From Streptomyces olivochromogenes (GTDB lineage Bacteria > Actinomycetota > Actinomycetes > Streptomycetales > Streptomycetaceae), in assembly GCF_021538895.1 (NCBI RefSeq), contig NZ_JADDRL010000046.1, positions 1 through 64,000 on the forward strand: 64,000 bases of DNA, given 5' to 3'. A model generated the notes under the pieces. It ran no database searches and had not been told where the DNA came from. It saw nothing but the letters and a program-made list of their open reading frames with translations. The position numbers and the translations under genes are program-made. This document shows positions 26,841 through 35,363 of the stretch, piece by piece. Position 1 is the first letter of the stretch; every line of letters starts with the position of its first letter.

Positions 26841-27863
26841 ATGACTCAGGAGCCACATGTCACGGACAGATCCGACGCGCCCTCCAGCCGCGGGTTCGAC
26901 CGTCGTACGGTGCTGCGCGGCGCCGCGCTCGGCGCAGCATCCCCCCTGATCCCGGCCACGGCCGCCATGGCGTCCGCGACCGCGGGCCGCGGCCGAGGCA
27001 GTCGCGGAGCCGCCGGTTGCGTATCGTTCCGCTGGCTCGGCACCGCCGGCTGGCGCATCGACGTCGGCGACCGGACCGTACTCTTCGATCCGTACCTCAC
27101 CCGCTTCACCACGGGCCTGTTCGACGGCGCCTTCGACCCGCGGACCCGACTGGAGACCCGGCCCAGGGTCGTGGACGCGCACATCGGCCGCGCCGAACTC
27201 GTCCTGGTGAGCCACTCCCACTGGGACCACCTCGCCGACGTGCCCCACATCGCCAGGACCACCGGCGCCCGTGTCGTCGGCACCGAGACCACGTACCACC
27301 TCCTGGTCGCCCTGGGGGTCGACCCGGGCCAGATCTCCGTGGTGCGGGGCGGCGAGGTGCTGGACTTCGGCGGGATCACCGTCGAGGTCGTGCCGAGCCT
27401 GCACAGCCGCAACAAGAAGTGCGCCTACTTCGCCCCCGGCACGCTGAACGCCCCACCCGCAACGGTCCCGAGCACCATCTCGGACCTGCCGGAGGGCGAC
27501 ACCCTCGCCTTCCAGGTGATGGCTGGGGACAGCGGCCCGTCGGCGTTCCTCATGGGAGCCAGCGACTTCTCCGAGCGTGCGGTACGGGGCCTGCGTCCCG
27601 ACCTCGCGATGATCGCCGTGCCCTCCAGCACCGCCACCCACCGCTACGTGCCCCGGCTGCTGCGCGCGCTGGACACTCCAGGCGTCGTCGTCCCAGTCCA
27701 TTGGGACAACTTCGAGGTGCCGCTGACCGGTTCCCCGGCGCGTGACCCTGCGATGGACCTGGACGCGTTCCTCGCCCAGGTCGAGAAGGTGTCTCCGGCA
27801 ACGCGGGTCGTCACCCCGGACTACCACACCGTGTACGACGACGACATGCTGCCCCAGCAGTAA
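26841..27863 (+). CDS. Tat-exported metallo-beta-lactamase-fold hydrolase
   Basis: 340 residues from ATG 26841. The N-terminus has a twin-arginine signal (FD-R21-R22-TVLRGAALGAA) and Ala-rich cleavage region. The MBL fold (UlaG/NAPE-PLD-like) shows FRWLGTAGWRIDVGDRTVLF and DPYL, then the zinc motif H125-SHWDH130, and later MGASDFS and VPVHWDNFEVPL with downstream metal ligands. Substrate is unknown; UlaG-type relatives are lactonases or phosphodiesterases. Same direction as, and 83 bases after, the beta-lactamase-fold gene, so probably co-transcribed. Confidence 0.85.
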   Translation: MTQEPHVTDRSDAPSSRGFDRRTVLRGAALGAASPLIPATAAMASATAGRGRGSRGAAGCVSFRWLGTAGWRIDVGDRTVLFDPYLTRFTTGLFDGAFDPRTRLETRPRVVDAHIGRAELVLVSHSHWDHLADVPHIARTTGARVVGTETTYHLLVALGVDPGQISVVRGGEVLDFGGITVEVVPSLHSRNKKCAYFAPGTLNAPPATVPSTISDLPEGDTLAFQVMAGDSGPSAFLMGASDFSERAVRGLRPDLAMIAVPSSTATHRYVPRLLRALDTPGVVVPVHWDNFEVPLTGSPARDPAMDLDAFLAQVEKVSPATRVVTPDYHTVYDDDMLPQQ

Positions 27864-27875
27864 CTAGTGCTGCAT

Positions 27876-28000
27876 GAGGCGATGTTCGCCTTGCCCTCGG
27901 TGCCGTCGAGAGCGATTTCGATGTTGCTGGCCTCGGCCCAGTCGGCCACCCGGCGGCACAGCTTGGTGGTCAGGTGCGGGCAGGGAGCGGCACCAGACCG
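27876..28000 (-). pseudogene. IS630-family transposase fragment, internal deletion
   Basis: The minus strand reads HLTTKLCRRVADWAEASNIE and then ALDGTEGKANIASCS. IS630 transposases have an ADWAEANNVELAY block about 30 residues before ALDGTDH; here the two are joined directly, so the segment with the catalytic Glu is deleted. It lies between the MBL gene and the ABC permease gene stop. Confidence 0.45.
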
Positions 28001-28031
28001 CGCGGGTCTATTGCGGCTACGGTTCTGTGTG

Positions 28032-30521
28032 CTATTCGCGGGTGCCGACGAGCTGCACCGTCCTGGCGCGCAGTGCCGCGCTGACGGGCAGCACGGTTCC
28101 GGCCACGGCGAGCAGCGTGGACATGGCGGTAATGCCGGTGATCACTGCGTATGGCACCGTGATGGGTGCCGTGCCGAACAGCTGGTGCAGCGCGCCCCAC
28201 AGACCGGTGAGGTTGAGCGCGGTTGCGATCAGCGCCAGTGCCACCCCGATGGCGGCCACCAGGAGCGATTCAGCAATGAAGAACCGCATGACCTGTTTCG
28301 GGGTGGCTCCGGCCATCCGGAGCACCGCCAGATCGCGTCGCCGGTCGGCGGTCGCCATGAGCAGGGTGTTGAGGATCGCGATGAAGCAGAACATCACGAC
28401 GATCACGGTGATGGAGCGCTGCCGCACCTCGGTCAGGTGGCGTGCGTACGCGCTTTCCGAGGCGGCCAGCTGGTCCCTGGTTGTGAAGCGGGCTCCGGTT
28501 CCGGCAACCGCCTTGCGGATGGCCGTGGTCGCGGCGGTGCGGTCGGTGCCGAACTCCAGTGAGATGTAGGCACGCCGCGCGAGTCCGTCGCGGGCGTACA
28601 CGGCGGTCTTGGCGAACCGCTGGGGCAGATAGGCGACGTCCTCGCCGCGCAGCGCATGGTAGGTAGCCGCGATGCGCAGGTTGGCCTCTTCGCCGTCGGC
28701 CATCAGGACCTTGAGCCTCGAGCCGACCTTCATGCCCCACACATCGGCCACGACCGTACTGTTGTTGTCCAGGGCGTCCAACGAGCCGTCGACCACCTTC
28801 AGGTCCATCATCCGCTTCAGCGCGGCACTGTCCACGACGAGCCCGTCGTTCACCTCCAGCCGGTCCTCGTCGTGGGTGTAGACGGTGGTGAGGATGGGGG
28901 CCGCGACCTGGACGCCGTCGATATGAGAGACCTTCTCGACGACCTGCGGGCTGATGCCCAAAGTGCCGTCGGGGACGAGCGCATACTCCGACCTCACCTG
29001 ATTCCGCAGTCCGCTCTCGCGTGCCGCACCGAGGGCGTCGGTCGCGGCCAGCAGTGAAAATGTCAAGCCGACGGTGAGCAGGATGGGCGCGGCTGTGGCA
29101 GCGGTGCGCCGCCGCGAAGTCAGCACGCTCTCCCGTACGAGCATGGCGGTAGGTCCCGTGAAGCGGCGCAGCGGCCACATCAGCAGCCGGGTGAACGGTC
29201 CGACCGCGAGAGGTGCGAGCACAGCGGCGGCCAGGACCGGAACCAGCATTGAGAGAGCGTAGGCGCTGGGCGAGAGGACCATGGCCGGGTCGCCGAGCGC
29301 GATCCAGGCAGTGAGCCCGGCTGCGCAGACCAGCCCCATGGCACCGAGCAGCAGTCGCCCCGGGGTCATCCCGGAGTCGTCGACCGCCGCCTCGCGCAGC
29401 GCCTCGACGGGACGGATGCGGCCGGCCCGCCGTGCGGCGACGGTCACACCGCAGTGTGCCACCAGGACGCCGACCAGGAAGGCGGTGGCGAGTGGCGCCA
29501 GCACTGTCCAGTGCAGCGAGGGTTGGATACGGAACCAGGGTGGGGAGACGCCCATCGCGATGAGCATATCGGCGAGCAACTGCGCGCCGAATAGGCCGAG
29601 TACCGTACCGACCGCCGACGCGAAGCCGCTGACCAGCAGCGCCTCGTTCCGTATCATCCGGCGCACCTGTCGGGGGGTGGCACCCACGGTGCGGAGCAGG
29701 GCGACCTCGCGGCGGCGCTGAATCACTGCGAATGCGAAGGTGGAGGCCACCACGAACACCGCTGTGGTGCCGGCCACGCTGGCCATCACGGGCACCAGGG
29801 TGATGGTGTTGTCCAGCGCCTCGCGGTCGCGGTCCTCGCTGGCGTCTGCCTTGTGACGGTCCTGCCCGGTGAGCACCTCGGCATCCTCACCGACCGCCTC
29901 GCGCACCTTGTCGATCGCACCGAGGGCGACCAGAGCCTCGATCCGTGGAGTGAGGCGGGCTGCTTCGGCGTCGGTGAAGAAGACCGCGTCCTCCCAGTCG
30001 ACCGGGGTGACGGTGCCGCTCACTGTGTACGATCCGACGCCCGCGGCGGTCAGCACGGTCACCTTGTCGCCGGTCCGCGCCTGGTCGGAGGGGACGACGA
30101 TCTCCCTGTCGGAGGCGGGCACGCGGCCGTCCGTCAACGTGTACCCGCCGAACCGTGCCACCGGCCAGGGATGCCCGACCTGGTCCCTGGGGCCGCCTTC
30201 GAGCTGGGCGTAGAAGGTCCGGTCCACCACGGTGCCGCCGGTGCCGGAGACCTTCCGCAGCAGCTCCTGCGATACGCCCTCGGCCTGCGGCAACGAGCGG
30301 ACCCCGAGGTCGTGGTGGGCGGGATTCCACGTCGGGTCGAAGGGCATCACCACGGCTGGGGCATCGGCGAACCGCTCCACAGGCCGGTCCGAAAGATGGA
30401 GCGTGGCCATCAGCAGTAAGCCCATGGCGGCGACCTGGGCGACCCCGAGTACCAACGCCACAACGGTGCCGAGGAACGACACCCAGCGACCCCGCAGGGT
30501 CTGGAAAGCCAGGGCTAGCAC
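28032..30521 (-). CDS. ABC transporter permease, FtsX/MacB type
   Basis: 829 residues from GTG 30521, whose first bases overlap the stop of the ATPase gene (GTGCTAG), so the two are translationally coupled. The order is an N-terminal helix (FLGTVVALVLGVAQVAAMGL), a large extracytoplasmic domain, a first FtsX block of three helices (AGTTAVFVVASTFAFAVIQR with REVALLRTVGATPRQVRRM), a linker with paired helices, a second outside domain, and a final FtsX block (VIVVMFCFIAILNTLLMATA, RDLAVLRMAGATPKQVMRFF). Such permeases move lipids, peptides or antibiotics outward using force from the ATPase rather than a classic channel. Confidence 0.9.
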   Translation of the reverse strand: MLALAFQTLRGRWVSFLGTVVALVLGVAQVAAMGLLLMATLHLSDRPVERFADAPAVVMPFDPTWNPAHHDLGVRSLPQAEGVSQELLRKVSGTGGTVVDRTFYAQLEGGPRDQVGHPWPVARFGGYTLTDGRVPASDREIVVPSDQARTGDKVTVLTAAGVGSYTVSGTVTPVDWEDAVFFTDAEAARLTPRIEALVALGAIDKVREAVGEDAEVLTGQDRHKADASEDRDREALDNTITLVPVMASVAGTTAVFVVASTFAFAVIQRRREVALLRTVGATPRQVRRMIRNEALLVSGFASAVGTVLGLFGAQLLADMLIAMGVSPPWFRIQPSLHWTVLAPLATAFLVGVLVAHCGVTVAARRAGRIRPVEALREAAVDDSGMTPGRLLLGAMGLVCAAGLTAWIALGDPAMVLSPSAYALSMLVPVLAAAVLAPLAVGPFTRLLMWPLRRFTGPTAMLVRESVLTSRRRTAATAAPILLTVGLTFSLLAATDALGAARESGLRNQVRSEYALVPDGTLGISPQVVEKVSHIDGVQVAAPILTTVYTHDEDRLEVNDGLVVDSAALKRMMDLKVVDGSLDALDNNSTVVADVWGMKVGSRLKVLMADGEEANLRIAATYHALRGEDVAYLPQRFAKTAVYARDGLARRAYISLEFGTDRTAATTAIRKAVAGTGARFTTRDQLAASESAYARHLTEVRQRSITVIVVMFCFIAILNTLLMATADRRRDLAVLRMAGATPKQVMRFFIAESLLVAAIGVALALIATALNLTGLWGALHQLFGTAPITVPYAVITGITAMSTLLAVAGTVLPVSAALRARTVQLVGTRE

Positions 30522-31261
30522 TTCGGCACCGCCAGCTCGGTCATCCGCGCGGCGACCGCTTCGGAGGTGGGAGAGATCAGTTCGCCGACCAGGCTGCCGT
30601 CGGCGAGGAACAGCACCCGGTCCGCAAACGAGGCCACGCTCGGATCGTGCGTGACCATCACCACCGTGGTCGATCCGTCGTCCGCCGGGCTGTCGACCAG
30701 TTTCCGCAGTACATCCAGCAGTTCGCGTCCTGTGGTGAGATCGAGCGCACCGGTGGGTTCGTCGGCGAAGAGCACGGCCGGGCGGGTCACCAGGGCACGG
30801 GCGATGGCGACCCGCTGCTGCTGGCCGCCGGAGAGCTGGCTCGGACGGTTTCCTGCCTTCTTCTCCAGCCCGACTTGGGCGAGTGCCTGCTGCACCGTCC
30901 GCCGATCGGGCTTGCGCCCGGCCAGCCGCACCGGCAGCGCCACATTCTGCTCGGCGGTCAGCGAGGGCAGCAGATTGAACGCCTGGAAGACAAAGCCGGT
31001 CGACTTCCGCCGAAGTTCGGTGAGTTGAGACTCGCTCAGCCCCGCGATGTCCGTGCCGTCGATGAATACCCGGCCCGACGAGGGCCGGTCCAGGGCGGCG
31101 GCACACTGCAGCAGCGTCGACTTGCCCGAGCCGGACGGCCCCATGACGGCGGTGAAGCTCCCCTTCGGAAAGGAGACTTGGATGTCGCGAAGCGCGGTCA
31201 CCGCGCTGTCGCCCGATCCGTAGGTCTTGGTCAGCGACTCAAGCCGTACTGCATCGTCCAT
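30515..31261 (-). CDS. ABC transporter ATP-binding protein (MacB/LolD type)
   Basis: 248 residues from ATG 31261 with GAGGAA five or six bases upstream. Walker A is G41-PSGSGKST49, the Q-loop is FVFQAFNLLPSLTAEQNVAL, the signature is LSGGQQQR, and Walker B is VLFADEPTGALD followed by the switch His (VMVTHDPS). This is the LolD/MacB-type subfamily that partners FtsX-like permeases, and the next gene encodes one. The pair is divergent from a TetR gene across about 195 bases that carry two copies of a 17-bp dyad. Confidence 0.92.
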   Translation of the reverse strand: MDDAVRLESLTKTYGSGDSAVTALRDIQVSFPKGSFTAVMGPSGSGKSTLLQCAAALDRPSSGRVFIDGTDIAGLSESQLTELRRKSTGFVFQAFNLLPSLTAEQNVALPVRLAGRKPDRRTVQQALAQVGLEKKAGNRPSQLSGGQQQRVAIARALVTRPAVLFADEPTGALDLTTGRELLDVLRKLVDSPADDGSTTVVMVTHDPSVASFADRVLFLADGSLVGELISPTSEAVAARMTELAVPKC

Positions 31262-31350
31262 GGATTCCTCGTCATCGAAGCGTGATGGCCGGATCACTGC
31301 CGGTCGGCGCAGTGCTGCGGGACGGACGATCCAGGCTGCTCAATGCGCAT

Positions 31351-31367
31351 TGTGTACAATGTCCACA
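31351..31367. promoter_or_regulatory. TetR operator candidate 1
   Basis: The 17-mer TGTGTACAATGTCCACA is an imperfect dyad (TGTGTAC, three-base centre, GTCCACA; one mismatch) and differs from the perfect dyad at 31427-31443 only in one arm base and the centre. It overlaps other short palindromes (CAATGCGCATTG 31341-31352, CAATGTCCACATTG 31357-31370). It lies about 85 bases upstream of the ABC operon start, where its promoter is expected. Confidence 0.65.
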
Positions 31368-31426
31368 TTGCCGCGCCGCAGTGGCGCCACTATGTGGGGG
31401 CGGGCACTTCGCAGGTTACACAGCTA

Positions 31427-31443
31427 TGTGGACGCCGTCCACA
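31427..31443. promoter_or_regulatory. TetR operator candidate 2
   Basis: The 17-mer TGTGGACGCCGTCCACA is a perfect 7-bp dyad with a three-base centre. It ends three bases before the AAAGGAG ribosome site of the tetR gene, so bound repressor would block transcription or initiation of tetR itself. It shares TGTG-AC-GTCCACA with the site 76 bases upstream. Confidence 0.7.
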
Positions 31444-31455
31444 AAAGGAGTGGCG

Positions 31456-32094
31456 ATGACTTCCAGGGCCGGCGCAAGGAAGCGCGACACCTACCGGCAC
31501 GGCGATCTGCGGAACGCGCTGATCCAGGCCGGGCTCGAACTGGTCCGCGACGGCGGGCCGGACGCGGTGGTCCTGCGCGAGGTCACCCGGCGGGTGGGCG
31601 TGGTCCCCAACGCCGCCTACCGCCACTTCGCCGACCGCAACGCCCTTCTGCGCGCCGTCCGCCAGGCCGCGCTCGCCCAACTGGCCGCCGCCATGGAGAC
31701 GGAGCTGGCGGCCCTGCCGTCGGCCGACGACCCAGCCGAGTCCGCCCGCGCCCGCATCCGCGCCCTAGCCACCAGCTACCTGCGTTTTGCCCAGGCCGAA
31801 CCGGGGCTGTTCCGCGCCGCGTTCTCCACCTCCGACATGGCCGACACCGAGAACGCATCCGCCGACGGCCCCGGCGGCTTGACCGCGTTCCAGCTGCTGG
31901 GCGCGGCCCTGGACGACCTCGTCGAGAGCGGCGCCCTGCCCCTCGACCGCCGCCCCGGCGCCGAATACTTCGTCTGGTCCGCCGTGCACGGCTTGGCCGT
32001 ACTCCTCATCGACGGCCCCCTGCGCGGGCTGCTTCCCGTACAAGCCCACGAAGCCGGACAACGCCTCATGGACTCGATCGAACGAGGCATCTGA
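31456..32094 (+). CDS. TetR-family repressor of the adjacent ABC exporter
   Basis: 212 residues from ATG 31456, with AGGAG six bases upstream. The N-terminal helix-turn-helix is complete (YRHGDLRNALIQAGLELVRD, VVLREVTRRVGVVPNAAYRH, FADRNALLRAV). The C-terminal ligand domain (about 85-205) resembles the WHG/TetR_C_33 group: SYLRFAQAEPGLFRAAFSTS, FVWSAVHGLAVLLIDGPL. It is divergent from the ABC ATPase/permease operon and flanked by two matching dyads, so it most likely represses that operon and itself, with a transported compound as inducer (inference). Confidence 0.88.
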   Translation: MTSRAGARKRDTYRHGDLRNALIQAGLELVRDGGPDAVVLREVTRRVGVVPNAAYRHFADRNALLRAVRQAALAQLAAAMETELAALPSADDPAESARARIRALATSYLRFAQAEPGLFRAAFSTSDMADTENASADGPGGLTAFQLLGAALDDLVESGALPLDRRPGAEYFVWSAVHGLAVLLIDGPLRGLLPVQAHEAGQRLMDSIERGI

Positions 32095-32140
32095 ACCGTT
32101 CCGGGTTCGGTAGGGACTCGATCAAACCCGGAGCGGTTCA
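32092..32140 (+). terminator. 16-bp stem-loop after tetR
   Basis: Left arm 32092-32107 (TGAACCGTTCCGGGTT, beginning with the tetR stop codon) pairs with 32125-32140 with one mismatch around a 17-base loop. It should end tetR transcription before the IS21 remnant. Confidence 0.65.
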
Positions 32141-32300
32141 GTAGGAGTCCGTCCCGGTTTCGATGATGTTGCCGCCGAAGGTGAGGCGGTCGACGATGGC
32201 GGCGCAGAGTCGGGGGTCGGTGAAGGTCTTGGTCCAGCCGAACGATTCGTTGGAGGCGATGGCGACGCTGTTCCTCTCCTCGCGTTCGCCGCGGCTCTGA
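32138..32300 (-). pseudogene. IS21-family IstB C-terminal fragment
   Basis: The minus strand reads NSVAIASNESFGWTKTFTDP then RLCAAIVDRLTFGGNIIETG and TDSY, the conserved end of the IstB ATP-binding helper of IS21 elements (sensor motif S/T-N and RLT-NG-IIE). The Walker motifs and the IstA transposase are gone. The frame upstream of about 32285 is unrelated. Confidence 0.65.
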
Positions 32301-32385
32301 TCTCGTGTCGCCGATTGCGGCTGGCACAGGAGCGTACGGCTTTCCGCAGCTTGACGCATCGTCACGTGACATAGGCTGGGCTGTC

Positions 32386-34104
32386 GTGACGAACGGCATC
32401 GACGACATACTGGCCCCGCTCGACCCTCTCGATCCGCGCGAGACAGCCGGCTACCGGCTGCTGGCCCGGCTCGGCGAGGGCGGCATGGGCACCGTGTACC
32501 TCTCGCATACGCGAGGCGGGCAGCCCGTCGCCTTCAAGGTGATCCGCCGCGAGTACGGCCAGGACCCGGACTTTCGGCGCCGTTTCGAGCAGGAGGTGCG
32601 GGCCGCCCGTCGGGTGCAGGGCTATCACCTTGTACCGGTCGTCGATCACGACACCGCCGGCGCGCTTCCCTGGATCGCCTCGGCGTTTGTGCCCGGCCTC
32701 TCACTCGCCGACGCCCTTACCGCGTACGGGCCGCTGCCCCTGCGCGCAGTCTTCCAGCTGGTCGGCTGCACGGCCCGGGCCCTCGGCTCCATCCACGCGG
32801 CAGAGGTCGTCCACCGCGATCTGAAGCCCGCCAACATCCTGCTTGGTTCGACCGGCCCGTACGTCATCGACTTCGGCATCGCACAGGCGGCCGACGCCAC
32901 GCAGCTCACCCGCAGCGGCGGAGTCATCGGCACCCCGCAGTACATGTCGCCAGAACATGTGCTGGGCGAGCCTGTCACCGCGGCCACCGATGTGTTCTCG
33001 CTCGGCTTGATCGCGGCGGTCGCGGCGACCGGACGGCATCCCTACGGCGAGGGCGGCGCGACCGCCCTCGGCGTACGCATCGCCAACACGGAGCGGACAC
33101 CGCCGGATCTGAGCGGCTACCCGGCGCCGCTGCGGACGCTGCTGGAACGCTGCCTCACCGCCGATCCGACGGCCCGCGTCACGACGGACGAACTCGCGGA
33201 GCTATGCGAGCGGGCGGCGGGGCGGCCGCTGCGCGCGTTCGACGGCTGGCTGCCAGCACCGCTCATGGAGCGGATCGCGAGCCGGGAGGCGGCTGCCGCG
33301 CAGCCCCCGGAGCCCACGCCCCCGCGGATTTCCACGCCGACTCCAATGGCCACGCCCACTCAGCCAGACGCCGACGCGCACCTGGCCGGGCAGCCGACCG
33401 TTTCGGCCCCGCCGCCGCCCCGCACCCCTCCACCTGGCCCGGCTCATCCACCGTCGACGACGGCCACGCCCTCTCCTGCGCCTGCCAAGCGCACCCGCCC
33501 TGTGCTGCTCGCCGCCGCCAGTGCGCTCGCCGTGACCCTTGCCGCGGCCGTGACCTGGGTGATCGTGAGCCCCCACGGCGGCACGGGCAGAGCCGACGAC
33601 ACCCGGGCGGACGGCAAGCACACCGGCACCTCCACCCCGACCTCCTCACCCTCACCCTCGTCGGCCGCGTACACGCTCGTCTTCAAGGACAAGCCCCTGA
33701 CCCTGCGCGCACCGGCCTATAACTCCGGCACGCACGTGGACCTGGACGCGCCGAAACTCTTCCCCGATGGTGAGATCGGCCAGGACAACGGCATGGAGCT
33801 CACCTACCAGGACTGGGGCGACTCCGACCTGCGCTTTCTCACCCCCATGGGCAGGAGCACCGGCACTACGCCTGAGGCATGCAGCGCTGGCGCGGACACC
33901 GACACCCTGCCGGCCTCGATTCCCGCCGACGACCTGAACCAGGGGAAAACCTTGGCCAAGGGCATGGTGCTGTGCACCATCACCAGCGACAACAATCTGG
34001 CGATGCTGCGGATCACCGGTGTCCTGCCCGACACAAAGAAGGGCCTGTCCAGTGACATGCCCGACTACGCCACCACACTGACCCTCTGGAAGATCACCAA
34101 GTAG
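32386..34104 (+). CDS. Ser/Thr protein kinase with extracellular sensor domain
   Basis: 572 residues from GTG 32386. The kinase domain (about 23-285) has L28-ARLGEGGMGTVYLS, Lys51 in VAFKVI, H143-RDLKPAN with Asp145, and D162-FG. After a Pro-rich linker one membrane helix (VLLAAASALAVTLAAAVTWV) leads to an extracellular domain of about 150 residues (YTLVFKDKPLTLRAPAYNSG to TLTLWKITK) with two Cys that could pair. No clear ribosome site precedes the GTG; TAGGCT eight bases upstream may be the -10 of a leaderless mRNA with TTGACG (32351) further up. The trigger sensed is unknown. Confidence 0.85.
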   Translation: MTNGIDDILAPLDPLDPRETAGYRLLARLGEGGMGTVYLSHTRGGQPVAFKVIRREYGQDPDFRRRFEQEVRAARRVQGYHLVPVVDHDTAGALPWIASAFVPGLSLADALTAYGPLPLRAVFQLVGCTARALGSIHAAEVVHRDLKPANILLGSTGPYVIDFGIAQAADATQLTRSGGVIGTPQYMSPEHVLGEPVTAATDVFSLGLIAAVAATGRHPYGEGGATALGVRIANTERTPPDLSGYPAPLRTLLERCLTADPTARVTTDELAELCERAAGRPLRAFDGWLPAPLMERIASREAAAAQPPEPTPPRISTPTPMATPTQPDADAHLAGQPTVSAPPPPRTPPPGPAHPPSTTATPSPAPAKRTRPVLLAAASALAVTLAAAVTWVIVSPHGGTGRADDTRADGKHTGTSTPTSSPSPSSAAYTLVFKDKPLTLRAPAYNSGTHVDLDAPKLFPDGEIGQDNGMELTYQDWGDSDLRFLTPMGRSTGTTPEACSAGADTDTLPASIPADDLNQGKTLAKGMVLCTITSDNNLAMLRITGVLPDTKKGLSSDMPDYATTLTLWKITK

Positions 34105-34219
34105 AGCCCGGGGCAGTGCTTCTGCTGTACCAGCGGAACGTCCGCCACATCGCGGCTGAACACAACAGATCGAGCGAAGCGGTGTCCGCGCGCGGCGGCC
34201 GGAGGATCGCGGCGAGCCG

Positions 34220-34528
34220 TCACGGCTGTGAGTCGGTGTTCTGCGACAGTTCGGAGGTTCTTGTCGCGCTTGAGGGCGGTTTGACTGGATCCGGGGCTTC
34301 AGTCGATTTGCGCCTTGAAGGCCGGGATCGCACTGGAGGATCTGGCGCAGTGGGCCCGCCTGCCGGCCAGTGGGCCACGTCGGCGTTGGGCCCGCTCTGC
34401 GCACCGTGCAACTGTGCCAGCTGCTCCTCGGCGCCGTTGATGAGACTGCTGATCAGCGCACGCTGTTCGGCAGGAACCACAGAACGCCACCGGATGCCCG
34501 AGCCCGGCGATCTCCTCTCCTTGTCCAT
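34220..34528 (-). CDS. possible hypothetical protein
   Basis: A minus-strand frame from ATG 34528 gives about 102 residues; the first 50 (RWRSVVPAEQRALISSLING then AEEQLAQLHGAQ) look like a helical protein and the rest is a Pro/Ser-rich tail. No ribosome site or family is recognisable. It may be a remnant, since mobile debris lies on both sides. Confidence 0.3.
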   Translation of the reverse strand: MDKERRSPGSGIRWRSVVPAEQRALISSLINGAEEQLAQLHGAQSGPNADVAHWPAGGPTAPDPPVRSRPSRRKSTEAPDPVKPPSSATRTSELSQNTDSQP

Positions 34529-34546
34529 CACGCGCAGCTGCGCGGC

Positions 34547-34768
34547 CACCTTCTCGTGCACTACCCGCCGAAGGTCGCCCTGTCCAAGCTCGTCAACAGC
34601 CTCAAAGGTGTCAGCTCCCGATACCTGCGCGCGGAGTACACCGGCCGGATCAACCGGATCGGGACGGGCTCGGTGTTCTGGTCCCCGTCCTACTTCGCGG
34701 GGTCCTGCGGCGGCGCACCGCTGAGCATCGTCAAGGACTACAACGAGAACCAGAAGCGCCCAGCCTGA
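34547..34768 (+). pseudogene. IS200-type TnpA (Y1 transposase) C-terminal fragment
   Basis: The frame ends with HLLVHYPPKVALSKLVNSLK, GVSSRYLRAEYTGRINRIG, VFWSPSYFAGSCGGAPLSIV and KDYNENQKR. This is the C-terminal half of IS200/IS605 TnpA, with the catalytic Tyr in the last helix (IVKDYNENQ); the HUH motif half is missing. A hairpin (CCCGGCC-TGAA-GGCCGGG, about 34834-34851) after the stop is probably the right end of this lost element. Confidence 0.7.
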
Positions 34769-34872
34769 CCGTCACCACACACGCGCAGAGAACTCCGGCG
34801 CTTCACGCCTCCGAGCCGAAGATCGCATTCCCGCCCGGCCTGAAGGCCGGGATTCCCTGCGAAGAACAAGGG

Positions 34873-35109
34873 ACGGAACGCTGGGTGCAGACCAGCTGAC
34901 GCGAGCTCCTGGACCGCACGCTGATCTGGAACCAACGCCACCTGCGCCACGCCCTGCGCGAGTTCGAGGACTTCTACAACGGGCACAGGCCGCACCAGGG
35001 CGTCGCCAACGCCCGCCCGCTGCACTCATTGCCCGCACCGATCGCCGATCCGGGCGACGTACGACGACGCGATCGCCTCGGCGGCATTCTCCACGAGTAC
35101 CGTCCCTGA
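34873..35109 (+). pseudogene. integrase-core (IS3/IS481-like) transposase fragment with internal TGA
   Basis: The frame reads ERWVQTS, a TGA at about 34894, then RELLDRTLIWNQRHLRHALR, EFEDFYNGHRPHQGVANARP and RRRDRLGGILHEYRP to the stop at 35107. ERW and HRPHQ are the catalytic-Glu and C-terminal blocks of rve-type transposases. The N-terminal two thirds are absent. A close relative of this fragment is at 44.55-45.0 kb. Confidence 0.6.
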
Positions 35110-35208
35110 CCTGCGCGGACGAGATTTCCGGCAAGGGCAAGGTCGGCAGCCCGCAGAAGGCCAACACTGCTGCCGCCTTTCGCGCGTCACCGGGTTCCTC
35201 CGAGGATG

Positions 35209-35288
35209 CCCCGTCCTTTAGGGCGGGGAGGAATCGGGCTCCTGCGGAGCAGGGCAGAGGTAGCCGTTTCGCCGTCAGGGCGAAACGG
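35209..35288. repeat. hairpin cluster, probable right end of a lost TnpB element
   Basis: Two strong hairpins precede the TnpB element: CCCCGTCC-TTTA-GGGCGGGG (35209-35228, followed by AGGAATC) and CCGTTTCGCC-GTCAG-GGCGAAACGG (35264-35288). The first matches the usual right-end form of IS200/IS605 elements, which doubles as the 3' end of the guide RNA scaffold. No tnpB lies upstream of it, so it may be all that remains of an older element. Confidence 0.4.
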
Positions 35289-35363
35289 CGTCCACCCCAA
35301 GACGGGGTGAGGAACCCCGCCAAGATCGATTGTTTTCAACTGTCAGTCCTCCCAGATAGGTTG

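Noticed and set aside
28270..29178. 302-codon frame on the same strand as the ABC permease
   Set aside because: Out-of-frame product of the permease gene; the correct frame has two FtsX domains.
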